Shown here in pieces: positions 17,825-26,092 of a DNA stretch of 64,000 nucleotides. The notes below the pieces were generated by a model. That model saw nothing but the letters and a program-made list of their open reading frames with translations. It was not told the DNA's origin and ran no database searches. Source of the stretch: Patulibacter brassicae (GTDB taxonomy: Bacteria > Actinomycetota > Thermoleophilia > Solirubrobacterales > Solirubrobacteraceae). The stretch is taken from contig NZ_JAXAVX010000009.1 in assembly GCF_033949425.1 (NCBI RefSeq), positions 62,001-126,000 of the forward strand, given 5' to 3'. Positions within the stretch are counted from its first letter, which is position 1, and each line of letters begins with the position of its first letter. The position numbers and the translations under genes were made by a program.

Positions 17825-17890
17825 GGGCGCGCCGCGGGTCCCGGGCGCACGCGGCGACATCGTGGCCGCGCTTGGGAGACTTGCGGCGCC

Positions 17891-18898
17891 GTGGCCGCGC
17901 CCGTCGTCTCCGTCGTCGTCCCCACGCGCGACCGCCCCGAGCGGCTCGCGCGCCTGCTCGACGGCCTGCGGGCGCAGACGCTCGGCGTCGAGCGCTTCGA
18001 GGTCCTCGTCTGCGACGACGCCTCGTCCGCCGCCTCGATCGCGGACGTCCTCACCCGCGCGGGCGAGCACCTCGACCTGCGCGTGCTTCGGCACGACGTC
18101 CCGCGGGGGCCGGCGGTCGCGCGCAACACCGCCTGGCGCCAGGCCCGGGGGACGCTCGTCGCGTTCGTCGACGACGACTGCGTCCCGGAGGCCCGGTGGC
18201 TCGAGGCGCTGCTCGACGCCTGGGCGCGCGGCGCCGACCGGGGGGATGCCGTCGTGCAGGGCCGCGTGGACCCGGATCCGTCGGAGTATCCGCACGAGTT
18301 CGGACCGTTCTCGACGACGCTCTGGGTCACGGAGGCGGGGCCGCGGTTCGAGACGGCGAACATCGCCTACCCGCGGGCGCTGCTCGAGCGGCTCGGCGGG
18401 TTCGACGAGTCCCTCGTGATCGCCGGGGAGGACACCGACCTCGGCTGGCGGGCGATCGAGGCCGGGGCGGTCGTCGTGTGGGCGGGCGAGGCGCTCGTGC
18501 ACCACGGCGTGATCCAGCAGGGCCCCTGGGGACGGCTGATCAAGGGCCGGCGCTGGCGCTACGTGCCGGCGGTCTACCGGCGCCACCCCGGGCTGCGACG
18601 GACGCTCATCGCCGGGATCTTCTGGGGGCCGCTGCACTGGTGGCTCTTCCGGGCGCTGGCGGCGCTGGCCCTGCGGCCGCGCTCGCCGGCCCGCGCGGCG
18701 CGGACTCGCGGCCTGCGGGGCCCCCGCCGCGGCGCCGGCTGGGCGTTCGCGCGGTGGTGGCTCGCGATGCCCTACGTCCTGCGGCTCGTCGACTACCGCA
18801 CGGGACCGCTGCTGGCGCCCTACCGCCTGGCGTGCGACCTCGTCGAGGTCGCCGCGATCGGCGCCGGCGCGGTCCGCCACCGGATCCCGATGCTCTGA
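17891..18898 (+). CDS. family 2 glycosyltransferase
   Basis: A 335-aa GT-A enzyme. The N-terminal nucleotide-sugar fold has VVVPTRDR, the VCDDAS acidic pair and the metal-binding FVDDDC motif. ED (GEDTDLGW) near residue 178 is the likely catalytic base region. Hydrophobic segments near the C-terminus (about 237-265 and 290-305) suggest membrane association. The donor and acceptor are unknown. The GTG start precedes the conserved strand. No polysaccharide cluster surrounds it. Confidence 0.87.
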   Translation: MAAPVVSVVVPTRDRPERLARLLDGLRAQTLGVERFEVLVCDDASSAASIADVLTRAGEHLDLRVLRHDVPRGPAVARNTAWRQARGTLVAFVDDDCVPEARWLEALLDAWARGADRGDAVVQGRVDPDPSEYPHEFGPFSTTLWVTEAGPRFETANIAYPRALLERLGGFDESLVIAGEDTDLGWRAIEAGAVVVWAGEALVHHGVIQQGPWGRLIKGRRWRYVPAVYRRHPGLRRTLIAGIFWGPLHWWLFRALAALALRPRSPARAARTRGLRGPRRGAGWAFARWWLAMPYVLRLVDYRTGPLLAPYRLACDLVEVAAIGAGAVRHRIPML

Positions 18899-19047
18899 GC
18901 GACCGGAGACGGGTCTCACGACCGCACCACGGTCCGGCCGGCCGGCGCGTGCGTCGTGGCGACGTCGGGGACCGCGCTCGTCCGCCAGCCCTCAGCCGGC
19001 TGCGCCGCCGGCCGGGCGTTCGGGCGGCGGCGAGCTACGCTGCCGTG

Positions 19048-19869
19048 ATGGCCGGCGAGGCGCTGCTCGAGGACCGCGGGATCCGGCTCGTGCGGGCCGA
19101 CAACCCGGGACCGAAGACCCTGACCGGGACGAACACCTGGATCGTCGCGGGCGCGCAGGGCGCCTGGGTCGTCGACCCGGGGCCCGATCTCGAGGAGCAC
19201 CTCGACGCCGTCGCCGCCGCGGTCTCCGACGCGGGCGGCCTGCTCGGCGTCGCGCTGACCCACCGCCACGAGGACCACGCAGCCGGCGTGGCCGGGCTCC
19301 TGCGCCGCACCGGACCCGCGCCGCTGGCCTCGCGCACCGGCTGGGTCCCGGAGGGCGCGCCCGCCGGGACGACGGCGCTCGCGGTCGCGGAGGGCGATGT
19401 CGCCGGGCCGTTCTCCGTGTACGAGACCCCGGGGCACGCCGCCGATCACGTCGTCTTCCGCGCCGGTGACGCGCTCTTCGCCGGGGACACCGTCCTGGGG
19501 ACCGGCAGCGTCCTGCTCGTCCCGCACGCGGGGGCGCTCGCGGGGTACCTCGCCGCGCTCGAGCGGCTGCGCGCGCTCGACCTCGCGGTGCTCCTGCCCG
19601 GCCACGGGCCCGTCGTCGACGACCCGGCGGCGAAGCTCGACGAGTACCTCGCGCACCGCCGCGACCGCGAGCGCCGGCTCGTCGCCGCGCTCGACGCGGG
19701 ACTGCGCGGCGCGGACGAGCTGCTGGACCGCGTGTGGGACGACGCTCCCGGCATCCTGCGCCTCGCCGCCGCGGTGACGCTGCGGACCCACCTCGACAAG
19801 CTCGCCGACGAGGACCGGCTGCCCGACGGCGTCGAGCTGCAGGACTTCGGCGGGTTCGACGGCCTCTAG
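19048..19869 (+). CDS. MBL-fold metallo-hydrolase (LACTB2/glyoxalase II-like)
   Basis: 273-aa hydrolase with the zinc motif THRHEDHAAG (HxHxDH), later ligands in the TPGHAADH and FAGDT segments and in LPGHGPV, and a C-terminal helical domain typical of LACTB2-type proteins. Those act on thioesters or RNA ends, and the substrate here is open. The ATG at 19048 is taken. TACGCT shortly upstream could be a -10 of a near-leaderless transcript. Confidence 0.88.
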   Translation: MAGEALLEDRGIRLVRADNPGPKTLTGTNTWIVAGAQGAWVVDPGPDLEEHLDAVAAAVSDAGGLLGVALTHRHEDHAAGVAGLLRRTGPAPLASRTGWVPEGAPAGTTALAVAEGDVAGPFSVYETPGHAADHVVFRAGDALFAGDTVLGTGSVLLVPHAGALAGYLAALERLRALDLAVLLPGHGPVVDDPAAKLDEYLAHRRDRERRLVAALDAGLRGADELLDRVWDDAPGILRLAAAVTLRTHLDKLADEDRLPDGVELQDFGGFDGL

Positions 19870-20146
19870 GTCCCGCGGGGCCCCGCGCTCGCGGTCCTCC
19901 CGTCCGACGCCCGGCTCGTCGTGGTCGCGACGCGTCGGTGCGGCACCCGCGTCCCGCAGGTCACGCGGCGCTCGCCGCCACCGCCGTCGGGTTGACGGTC
20001 GGGGGTGGGGGGGGGTCCGCGCGCCGGCCGTCTGGCGCTACGCTCCCGGACCTACTCGTCAGTACCCCACGAGGGTGCTGGTGCCCGGACGCGCACGGCG
20101 CGTCACCACCCCGGCGCCCTCGCGCCACCCACCCGCAGGAGACCCC

Positions 20147-21334
20147 ATGACCGGTGTCGTCATCGCCTCGGCCGCCCGCACCGCGATCGGCAGCTACAGC
20201 AAGTCGCTGAAGGACGTCCCCGCGACGCAGCTCGGCATCACCGCGGCGAAGGCCGCCATCGAGCGCGCCGGCCTCCAGCCCGAGCAGATCGAGCACACGG
20301 TCTACGGGAACGTCATCCACACGGACACCGACGACATGTACATGGCCCGCGTGGTCAGCATCGGCGCCGGCGTCCCGCAGGAGAGCCCGTCCCTGACGGT
20401 GAACCGCCTCTGCGGCTCCGGCGTGCAGTCGATCGTCACCGCGACGATGCACATCCAGACCGGGGACGTGGACGTCGCGCTCGCCGGCGGTGCCGAGTCG
20501 ATGTCGCAGGCGCCGTACTGGGTCTCGAACGCGCGCTGGGGCGCGAAGATGGGCCCGTCGCCGATGGTCGACCCGGTCGTCGGCGGCCTCACGGACCCGT
20601 TCCGCAAGATCCACATGGGCGTCACGGCCGAGAACCTCTCCGTCCGCGACACCATCTCCCGCGGGGACCAGGACGCGTTCGCGTTCGCGAGCCACCAGAA
20701 GGCCGCCGCGGCCCGCGCCGCCGGGAAGTTCGCCGAGGAGATCACGCCGGTCGTCATCAAGGGCCGGAAGGGCGACGTCTCCTTCGACACCGACGAGCAC
20801 ATCCGCGAGGACATCTCGCTCGAGGCGCTCGCGAAGCTCAAGCCCGCGTTCAAGCGCGAGGACGGCACGGTCACCGCCGGCAACGCGTCGGGCCTGAACG
20901 ACGCCGGCGCCGCCGTCACGCTCCTCAGCGAGGCGAAGGCCGCCGAGCTCGGCATCACGCCGAAGGCGAAGATCCTCGGCTACGCCGTCACCGGCGTGGA
21001 CCCGAACATCATGGGCATCGGCCCCGTCACGGCGATCCGCAAGGTCCTGGACCGGACCGGCGTCGCCCTCGACGACATCGCCGTCATCGAGCTGAACGAG
21101 GCGTTCGCCGCCCAGTCGCTCGCCGTCACGCGCGAGCTCGGCCTCGCCGACGACGACCCGCGCGTGAACCCGAACGGCGGCGCGATCGCCCTCGGCCATC
21201 CGATCGGCGCCTCCGGCACGATCGTCACGATCAAGGCCCTGAGCGAGCTGCACCGCACCGGCGCCCAGTACGGCCTCATCTCCCTCTGCATCGGGGGCGG
21301 GCAGGGCATCGCCCTCCTCATCGAGCGCGTCTGA
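20147..21334 (+). CDS. acetyl-CoA C-acyltransferase (thiolase)
   Basis: 395-aa thiolase for condensing or cleaving 3-ketoacyl-CoA. Acyl-accepting C89 (NRLCGSG), H351 (GHPIGASG) and C381 (SLCIGGGQG) are all present. AGGAG lies 8 nt before the ATG. Length fits the AtoB/FadA biosynthetic-degradative family, and direction cannot be read from sequence. The last eight codons and the following terminator are tandemly repeated twice more downstream. Confidence 0.95.
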   Translation: MTGVVIASAARTAIGSYSKSLKDVPATQLGITAAKAAIERAGLQPEQIEHTVYGNVIHTDTDDMYMARVVSIGAGVPQESPSLTVNRLCGSGVQSIVTATMHIQTGDVDVALAGGAESMSQAPYWVSNARWGAKMGPSPMVDPVVGGLTDPFRKIHMGVTAENLSVRDTISRGDQDAFAFASHQKAAAARAAGKFAEEITPVVIKGRKGDVSFDTDEHIREDISLEALAKLKPAFKREDGTVTAGNASGLNDAGAAVTLLSEAKAAELGITPKAKILGYAVTGVDPNIMGIGPVTAIRKVLDRTGVALDDIAVIELNEAFAAQSLAVTRELGLADDDPRVNPNGGAIALGHPIGASGTIVTIKALSELHRTGAQYGLISLCIGGGQGIALLIERV

Positions 21335-21540
21335 TCGCGGGGACTCCGGCGGGCGATGCCCCGCCCGCCGGAGACGATCCCCCCCGGCCCATCGCCCTCC
21401 TCATCGAGCGCGTCTGATCGCGGGGACTCCGGCGGGCGATGCCCCGCCCGCCGGAGACGATCCCCCCCCGGCCCATCGCCCTCCTCATCGAGCGCGTCTG
21501 ATCGCGGGGACTCCGGCGGGCGATGCCCCGCCCGCCGGAG
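21308..21540 (+). repeat. three tandem copies of the thiolase 3' end plus terminator
   Basis: Units start at 21308, 21391 and 21475 and are 83, 84 and 66+ nt long. Copies 1 and 2 differ only in the length of a C run (7 versus 8), and copy 3 is identical over its 66 nt and then diverges. Each copy holds the codons for the thiolase C-terminus (IALLIERV and stop) and an 11-bp hairpin, so only the first belongs to a gene. The near identity indicates a recent duplication. Confidence 0.95.
21344..21373 (+). terminator. thiolase terminator hairpin (repeated at 21427-21456 and 21511-21540)
   Basis: CTCCGGCGGGC pairs perfectly with GCCCGCCGGAG around an 8-nt loop, directly after the thiolase stop. 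Because of the tandem repeat, three identical hairpins stand in series. Confidence 0.85.
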
Positions 21541-21665
21541 CCGGTCGCGTGTACCCGGTACAACCCGGGGGGCGGCCGGCCGCGGCGGTCGCGCGGTGCC
21601 AGGCGTGCGAAGTGACGCTCCGCGCGTTAGGGTCCGAAGGGCGCACCGACCCGCGCCCCCCTGCC

Positions 21666-22097
21666 GTGTTGTTCACCACCGCCGACGACGTCCACGACCA
21701 TCTCGGTCGCCTGCTCCAGGAGCTGGCGAACGATCCCGACCTGGGCAGTCGCCTCACGCACCTGGACCTCGTGCTCCAGCTGCGCTGCCGGCACCCGGAC
21801 GCGACGGTGACCCTCGTGGCCCGCGCGGCGGACGCCCCGCGCGTGGTCGTCGGCGAGCCGGGCGACGACGTGCCGCAGCCCGACGTCACCCTGACGATGG
21901 ACGCCGACGTCGCCCATCACCTCTGGCTCGGTCAGCAGAACGTCGCCATCGGCATCGCCCGGGGCCTCATCCAGGCGAAGGGCGACGGCCGCAAGGTCAT
22001 CGACCTCCTCGGCCTGACGAACGACATCGTCCCGCGCTACGAGCAGCTCCTCCGGGCCGCCGGGCGCGAGGACCTGCTCACCACCGCCGCGGCCTGA
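21666..22097 (+). CDS. SCP2 sterol-binding-like protein
   Basis: 143-aa protein with the pattern of actinobacterial SCP-2 domains: a strand with VTLTMDADVAHHLW, then the helix QNVAIGIARG and KVIDLLG near the end. Such proteins bind acyl-CoA or other lipids, or act as small hydrophobic carriers. The start is uncertain: GTG 21666 (or the adjacent TTG) begins the homologous part, while an upstream ATG would add unsupported residues. It follows the thiolase and its triple terminator. Confidence 0.7.
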   Translation: MLFTTADDVHDHLGRLLQELANDPDLGSRLTHLDLVLQLRCRHPDATVTLVARAADAPRVVVGEPGDDVPQPDVTLTMDADVAHHLWLGQQNVAIGIARGLIQAKGDGRKVIDLLGLTNDIVPRYEQLLRAAGREDLLTTAAA

Positions 22098-22103
22098 GCC
22101 GCC

Positions 22104-22120
22104 GGCGGCGGTCCGCCGCC
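22104..22120. terminator. short GC hairpin between convergent genes
   Basis: GGCGGCGG faces CCGCCGCC with almost no loop, between the SCP2-like gene (+) and the Nudix gene (-). Confidence 0.4.
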
Positions 22121-22136
22121 GCGACGGATCGCATCC

Positions 22137-22778
22137 TCAGGACCCGGACGGGCCGCGCTCGCCCGCGGGGACGTCCGCGGCGGGGTAGCTCCGGCGCACG
22201 CCGCCGCGCTCGATGAGCAGCCGCGCCTCGTCGCCCTCGAGCTCCAGCTCCGGCGTCGTGGACGGCGGCTCCCGTCGGCGGCACGCCTCCAGCGCCGCGG
22301 CGACCGTCTCCCAGCCCTCGAGCTCCTCGAGCTGCCGCAGGGTCGGGAACGCCATCGTGGCGCGGCCCTCGGCCGACTCGGCCAGCAGGTCGGCGGGCGT
22401 CGCCCAGCGCGCGTCGACGATCTCCTCGCCGTCGATCCGCACCGGCGGGTCGCCCTCGACCGGGCCGAGGAAGAACGCCGTGTCGAAGCGGATCGGCAGG
22501 ACGGCCGGCGTGATCCAGCGGTCGAGCGGCACGAGGAGCTCCGGCACCACCGGGACCCCGGTCTCCTCCCGCAGCTCGCGCGCCGCGGCGTGCGCGTCGT
22601 CGGGGTCGGTCGGCTCGACGCGCCCGCCCGGGAAGACCCAGAAGCCGCCCATGAACCGCGCGCTCGGGGTGCGCTGCGCCACGAGCACCTCGAGCCCCGC
22701 GGCGCCGTCGCGGATCGGCACCACCGCCGCCGCGGGACGCGGGGTGACCGGGGACGACGGCGCGGAAGAGCTCGACAC
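22137..22778 (-). CDS. Nudix hydrolase
   Basis: 213-aa Nudix-fold pyrophosphatase. The Nudix box ends in the canonical REETG form (ARELREETGV), with the GG of FWVFPGGRVEP ahead. The spacing before the REXXEE helix is a few residues longer than the strict consensus, resembling NUDT7/19-like CoA or acyl-CoA diphosphatases. The GTG at 22778 starts just before the first strand. It is divergent from rubredoxin with an 84-nt shared upstream region. Confidence 0.85.
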   Translation of the reverse strand: MSSSSAPSSPVTPRPAAAVVPIRDGAAGLEVLVAQRTPSARFMGGFWVFPGGRVEPTDPDDAHAAARELREETGVPVVPELLVPLDRWITPAVLPIRFDTAFFLGPVEGDPPVRIDGEEIVDARWATPADLLAESAEGRATMAFPTLRQLEELEGWETVAAALEACRRREPPSTTPELELEGDEARLLIERGGVRRSYPAADVPAGERGPSGS

Positions 22779-22862
22779 GCCGTCAACGGTAGTGCGTCCT
22801 GCACCGCACGGGCGGCGGATCGGCCACCGCGCACGACCCCGCTCGTCGTATCGTCCCGGTCC

Positions 22863-23027
22863 ATGAGCGACGAGCAGTGGATCTGCGAGGCCTGTGGCTT
22901 CGTGTACGACCCGGCCGAAGGCGACCCGGACGGCGGCATCCCGCCCGGAACCGCCTTCGAGGACATCCCGGACACCTGGATGTGCCCGGTCTGCGGCGCC
23001 CGCAAGAACGAGTTCACGAAGCTCTAG
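22863..23027 (+). CDS. rubA: rubredoxin
   Basis: 54-aa one-iron electron carrier with ligands C8, C11, C41 and C44 (CEAC and CPVC), the aromatic core and the DxPDTWMCPVCGA signature. It may serve alkane hydroxylases or oxidative-stress enzymes, but no partner is adjacent. There is no Shine-Dalgarno sequence, and a TATCGT upstream hints at a very short leader. Confidence 0.97.
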   Translation: MSDEQWICEACGFVYDPAEGDPDGGIPPGTAFEDIPDTWMCPVCGARKNEFTKL

Positions 23028-23038
23028 GAGAGGGGATC

Positions 23039-23054
23039 GCGGGCCCCGGCCCGC
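23039..23054 (+). terminator. hairpin after rubredoxin
   Basis: GCGGGCC/GGCCCGC with a 2-nt centre, 11 nt after the stop. Confidence 0.5.
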
Positions 23055-23142
23055 ACGTCGGCCCCACGACCCCGTGCGGTGCGCGGCGGGGTGCGGGCGT
23101 CCGATGATGCTCGCCGGCACGGTGGGGGCCGAGGGCCCGACC

Positions 23143-23679
23143 TCAGTCGCCGACGGCGCCCTGCACCAGGGCGCCGTAGTCGACCTTCCACGTGCCGCCG
23201 ACGCGGCGCAGGGGCGGTGCGCCGGCGGCGGTGGCGACCACCGCCCGGTCGCCGCGCACGGTGACCCGCGCGCCGCGCAGCGCGCGCAGCAGCGACGCGG
23301 GCGGCGGCGAGGAGGAGTTGCCGCTGTTGGCCATGAGCGCCTCGCAGTCGACCCCGCGGCGGCCGATCCGGGACGCGAGCCGCTCGATCCCGACGACGGT
23401 CGCGCAGGCCGTCGCGACGTCCCGCTCGCCGACCGCCACGACGAACCGCCGCAGCACCGCCCGGACCTCGCGGGCGGTGGCAGCGTCCGCGCGGCGCCCG
23501 CCCGCGAGCGTCAGCGGGGCGGGCCGCGGGGCCGTGGGCACCGACGCCCCGGCGTCGGCCGGGACGTCGGCCGGCGGGGCGACCGTCGACGGGCTGATCG
23601 CGTTCGGCGCGTCGCCGCCGCACCCCGCCAGCGGGACGGCGAGCGCGACGAGCGCGAGGAGGACGGGGCGGGTCGGCAT
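23143..23679 (-). CDS. putative lipoprotein, unknown function
   Basis: 178-aa secreted protein with a lipoprotein signal (MPTRPVLLALVALAVPLAGC; lipidated Cys about residue 20). A Pro/Ala-rich linker and a compact C-terminal domain with two further cysteines follow. The ending, VGGTWKVDYGALVQ, resembles NTF2-like/SnoaL lipoprotein ends in which a Trp closes the sheet. The ATG at 23679 gives the signal peptide; a longer open frame runs upstream without support. Confidence 0.75.
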   Translation of the reverse strand: MPTRPVLLALVALAVPLAGCGGDAPNAISPSTVAPPADVPADAGASVPTAPRPAPLTLAGGRRADAATAREVRAVLRRFVVAVGERDVATACATVVGIERLASRIGRRGVDCEALMANSGNSSSPPPASLLRALRGARVTVRGDRAVVATAAGAPPLRRVGGTWKVDYGALVQGAVGD

Positions 23680-23782
23680 CGGGCGGGCGGCGGATCGGCC
23701 GGGCACGGGGTCTATCACGCGCCGCCCGCGCCACGCGTCCGCCGCGGCCCGCCCGATGCGCGCAGGCTCGGGCGGGCGAGGA

Positions 23783-25225
23783 TCACGCCGGGTCGGCCAG
23801 TGGGGCGCCCGCCGGCGCGCCGCCACCCTCGGCCACGGCGGCCGCCGGCGCCGGGCGCCCGGGCGCGAGCAGCCCGATCACCGCGCCGACGGCGAGGACC
23901 GCGGCGCCGACCGGCAGCGCCGCCAGCAGCCCGTCGGTGAAGCCCTGCGGGGTGGCGTGGGAGCCGTGCGAGGCGAAGATCGTCGCGAGCACCGCCACGC
24001 CGAACACGCCGCCGGTCTCGCGGATCGCGTTCGTGGCGCCCGACGCCTTGCCGGCGAGCTCCGGCGGCGCGCTAGCGAGCACCGCGCCCGCGACCGGGGC
24101 GAAGACGAGCGCCATCCCGACGCCGGCGAGGACGAACGGCGGAACGAGCTCGCCGTAGGGGACCGTGAGCGACGAGACCTGCGAGATCCAGAAGAGCGCG
24201 ACCGCCTGCAGCGCCATCCCCGTGACGAGCAGCGGCCGGGCGCCGATCCGGTCGCTGAGGATCCCGGCGATCGGCGCGATGAGCACCGGCATGCCGGTCC
24301 ACGGCAGGGTCCGCAGGCCGGCCTCCAGGGGGCCGTAGCCCTGGGCGATCTGGAAGAACTGGCTCAGCAGGAAGATCGAGCCGAACATCCCGAAGAACAT
24401 CGCGAAGGACAGCCCGTTCGTCGCGCTGAACCGCACGGAGCGGAAGAGCCCGAGCGGCAGCATCGGCGCGGGCGTCCGTCGCTCCCACGCGAGGAACGCG
24501 CCGAGCAGCAGCACGCCGACGGCCAGCGAGGCCACGACGGTCGTCGAGCCCCAGCCGAGGACCTGGCTGCGGATGACGCCGAAGGTCAGGCCGAACAGGC
24601 CGCCGGTCACGAGCAGCAGCCCCGGGCGGTCCAGCGGCGTGCTCGCACCGCCCGGACCGAACGACTCGCGCAGCTCCCGACGCGCGATCGGCAGCAGCGC
24701 GAGGCCGATCGGGACGTTCAGCCAGAAGATCCAGGACCAGTGCAGCCCCTCGACGACGGCGCCGCCGACGGCGGGGCCGACCGCCACGCCGAGGCCGCCG
24801 ATGCCGCCCCACAGGCCGATCGCCAGCCCGCGGCGCTGCGCCGGGACCGCGTCGGCGAGGATCGTGAGCGTCAGCGGGGTGACGATCGCCGCGCCGATGC
24901 CCTGGATCGCTCGCGCCGCGACGAGCAGCTCGATCGACGGGGCGAGCGCCGCCACGGCGCTCGCGCCGGTGAAGATCCCCAGGCCGAGGAGGAACATCCG
25001 GCGCCGGCCGAAGCGGTCGCCGAGCGCTGCGCCGGTGAGCAGGAAGACGGCGAACGCGAGGGTGTAGGCGTTGACGGTCCACTCGAGGGACTCGAGGGAG
25101 CCGCCGAGGTCGCGCTGGATCGACGGCAGCGCGACGCCGACGACGAGATTGTCCAGCGCGGTCATGAAGACGGCGAGCGCGACGATCACGACCGTGCGCA
25201 AGGGGAACGCGGGTGGGGCGGGCAT
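23783..25225 (-). CDS. MFS drug efflux transporter (DHA2, EmrB/QacA type)
   Basis: 480 aa with 14 predicted membrane segments. It has the DHA2 motif LDNLVVGVALPSIQ in TM1, motif A in GDRFGRRR and motif C in the GGLGVAVGPAVGG region. It probably exports toxic organics by proton antiport. AGGAG is 8 nt before the ATG. The TetR gene lies just upstream in the same direction, with related DNA motifs before both genes, so the pump is probably repressed by that TetR protein. Confidence 0.92.
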   Translation of the reverse strand: MPAPPAFPLRTVVIVALAVFMTALDNLVVGVALPSIQRDLGGSLESLEWTVNAYTLAFAVFLLTGAALGDRFGRRRMFLLGLGIFTGASAVAALAPSIELLVAARAIQGIGAAIVTPLTLTILADAVPAQRRGLAIGLWGGIGGLGVAVGPAVGGAVVEGLHWSWIFWLNVPIGLALLPIARRELRESFGPGGASTPLDRPGLLLVTGGLFGLTFGVIRSQVLGWGSTTVVASLAVGVLLLGAFLAWERRTPAPMLPLGLFRSVRFSATNGLSFAMFFGMFGSIFLLSQFFQIAQGYGPLEAGLRTLPWTGMPVLIAPIAGILSDRIGARPLLVTGMALQAVALFWISQVSSLTVPYGELVPPFVLAGVGMALVFAPVAGAVLASAPPELAGKASGATNAIRETGGVFGVAVLATIFASHGSHATPQGFTDGLLAALPVGAAVLAVGAVIGLLAPGRPAPAAAVAEGGGAPAGAPLADPA

Positions 25226-25279
25226 GGTGGGACTCCTGGTGGGACGGGACGGGAACGGGACGGAACGACGGGAAGGTGG

Positions 25280-25299
25280 GTGAGTGCTTACTTCCTTGC
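25280..25299 (-). promoter_or_regulatory. possible TetR half-site upstream of the MFS gene
   Basis: On the minus strand CAAGGAAGTAAGCACTCAC matches the region before the TetR gene (CAAGGAAGTGAGTGCACACTCAC) except for a shortened centre. This suggests one repressor binds both. It is 55 nt before the MFS ATG. Confidence 0.5.
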
Positions 25300-25345
25300 G
25301 GGCCGCACGAGCCGCGGGGCCGGCGGTGCCTGCGGCCGGGCGGGC

Positions 25346-25951
25346 TCAGGGCGTCGGCGCCTCCTCGGCGACCGGGTCCAGCGGGCTCGCGGTGAAGTCG
25401 TCGGGGAAGCAGCTGGCGCCGTCGAGCTCGCCGGTCCGCAGCACGTCGGCGAAGGGCTCGTCGAGCGTCGCGATCCCCGTCGCGGCGAGGACGTTCATGA
25501 GCATGCCCTGCGCGAAGAACCGCCGGATCTCGTCGGGCGTGGCGTCCGTCTCGCGCTGGATGAGCGCGAACAGCCGGCGGAACGAGGCCTGCATCGCCGC
25601 GCGGACGTCGGGGTCCCGCGGGGAGAGCGCGTGGGCGTGGAGCTGCAGCAGCAGCCGGCGCGGGTCGCTGAGCAGGCCGCCGTAGGCCATGCCGATCGCC
25701 GGGAGGACGTCCTCGCCGGTCGCGCGGGCTCGGTCGGCGGCGGTCTTGAACGCCTCGTGGATCTCGGCGTTGCAGCGCTCCACGACGGCCGTGACGAGCG
25801 CCTGCTTCGTCGGGAAGAGCCGGAAGAGGTACGCGTGCGAGATCCCGGCCTCCTCGGCGACCTCGGCGGTCGGGGTGGCGCCGATGCCGCGCTCGGCCAT
25901 GAGGCGCGACGCGACCGCGATCACCTGCTCGCGGCGCTCCTCGGCGGACAT
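25346..25951 (-). CDS. TetR-family repressor
   Basis: 201-aa regulator with an N-terminal HTH (about 10-55, TAEVAEEAGISHAYLFRLF) and a ligand-binding helical domain. The ATG at 25951 is preferred to the GTG 33 nt upstream, because that GTG falls inside the predicted -10 element. Position and shared operators mark it as the repressor of the adjacent MFS pump and of itself. Confidence 0.88.
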   Translation of the reverse strand: MSAEERREQVIAVASRLMAERGIGATPTAEVAEEAGISHAYLFRLFPTKQALVTAVVERCNAEIHEAFKTAADRARATGEDVLPAIGMAYGGLLSDPRRLLLQLHAHALSPRDPDVRAAMQASFRRLFALIQRETDATPDEIRRFFAQGMLMNVLAATGIATLDEPFADVLRTGELDGASCFPDDFTASPLDPVAEEAPTP

Positions 25952-25972
25952 GCGGGTGCTCGGAGCCACGAG

Positions 25973-25988
25973 GTGAGTGTGCACTCAC
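25973..25988. promoter_or_regulatory. TetR operator palindrome
   Basis: GTGAGTG-TG-CACTCAC is a perfect 7-bp dyad with a 2-nt centre. It overlaps the -10 of the tetR promoter, a classic autorepressor position. Confidence 0.8.
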
Positions 25989-26004
25989 TTCCTTGACCTG
26001 TCAA
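25976..26004 (-). promoter_or_regulatory. sigma70-type promoter of the TetR gene
   Basis: Minus-strand TTGACA (26004-25999), a 17-nt spacer and CACACT (25981-25976). The -35 is a perfect match, and the -10 is weak and covered by the operator. Confidence 0.7.
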
Positions 26005-26092
26005 GCCCGTCGCGCGACACCGGTCGTCGAGGGGACGCGGCGATCACGGGCCGAACACGCCCGGATCGGTCGCGCGCGGCATCCTGTGGCCG

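Noticed and set aside
21391..21540. Extra thiolase fragments as pseudogenes
   Set aside because: Each holds only eight codons before the stop; they belong to a tandem repeat of the terminator region, not to broken genes.
23192..25996. 934-codon plus-strand frame opposite the MFS and TetR genes
   Set aside because: Low-complexity antisense of two well-supported genes.
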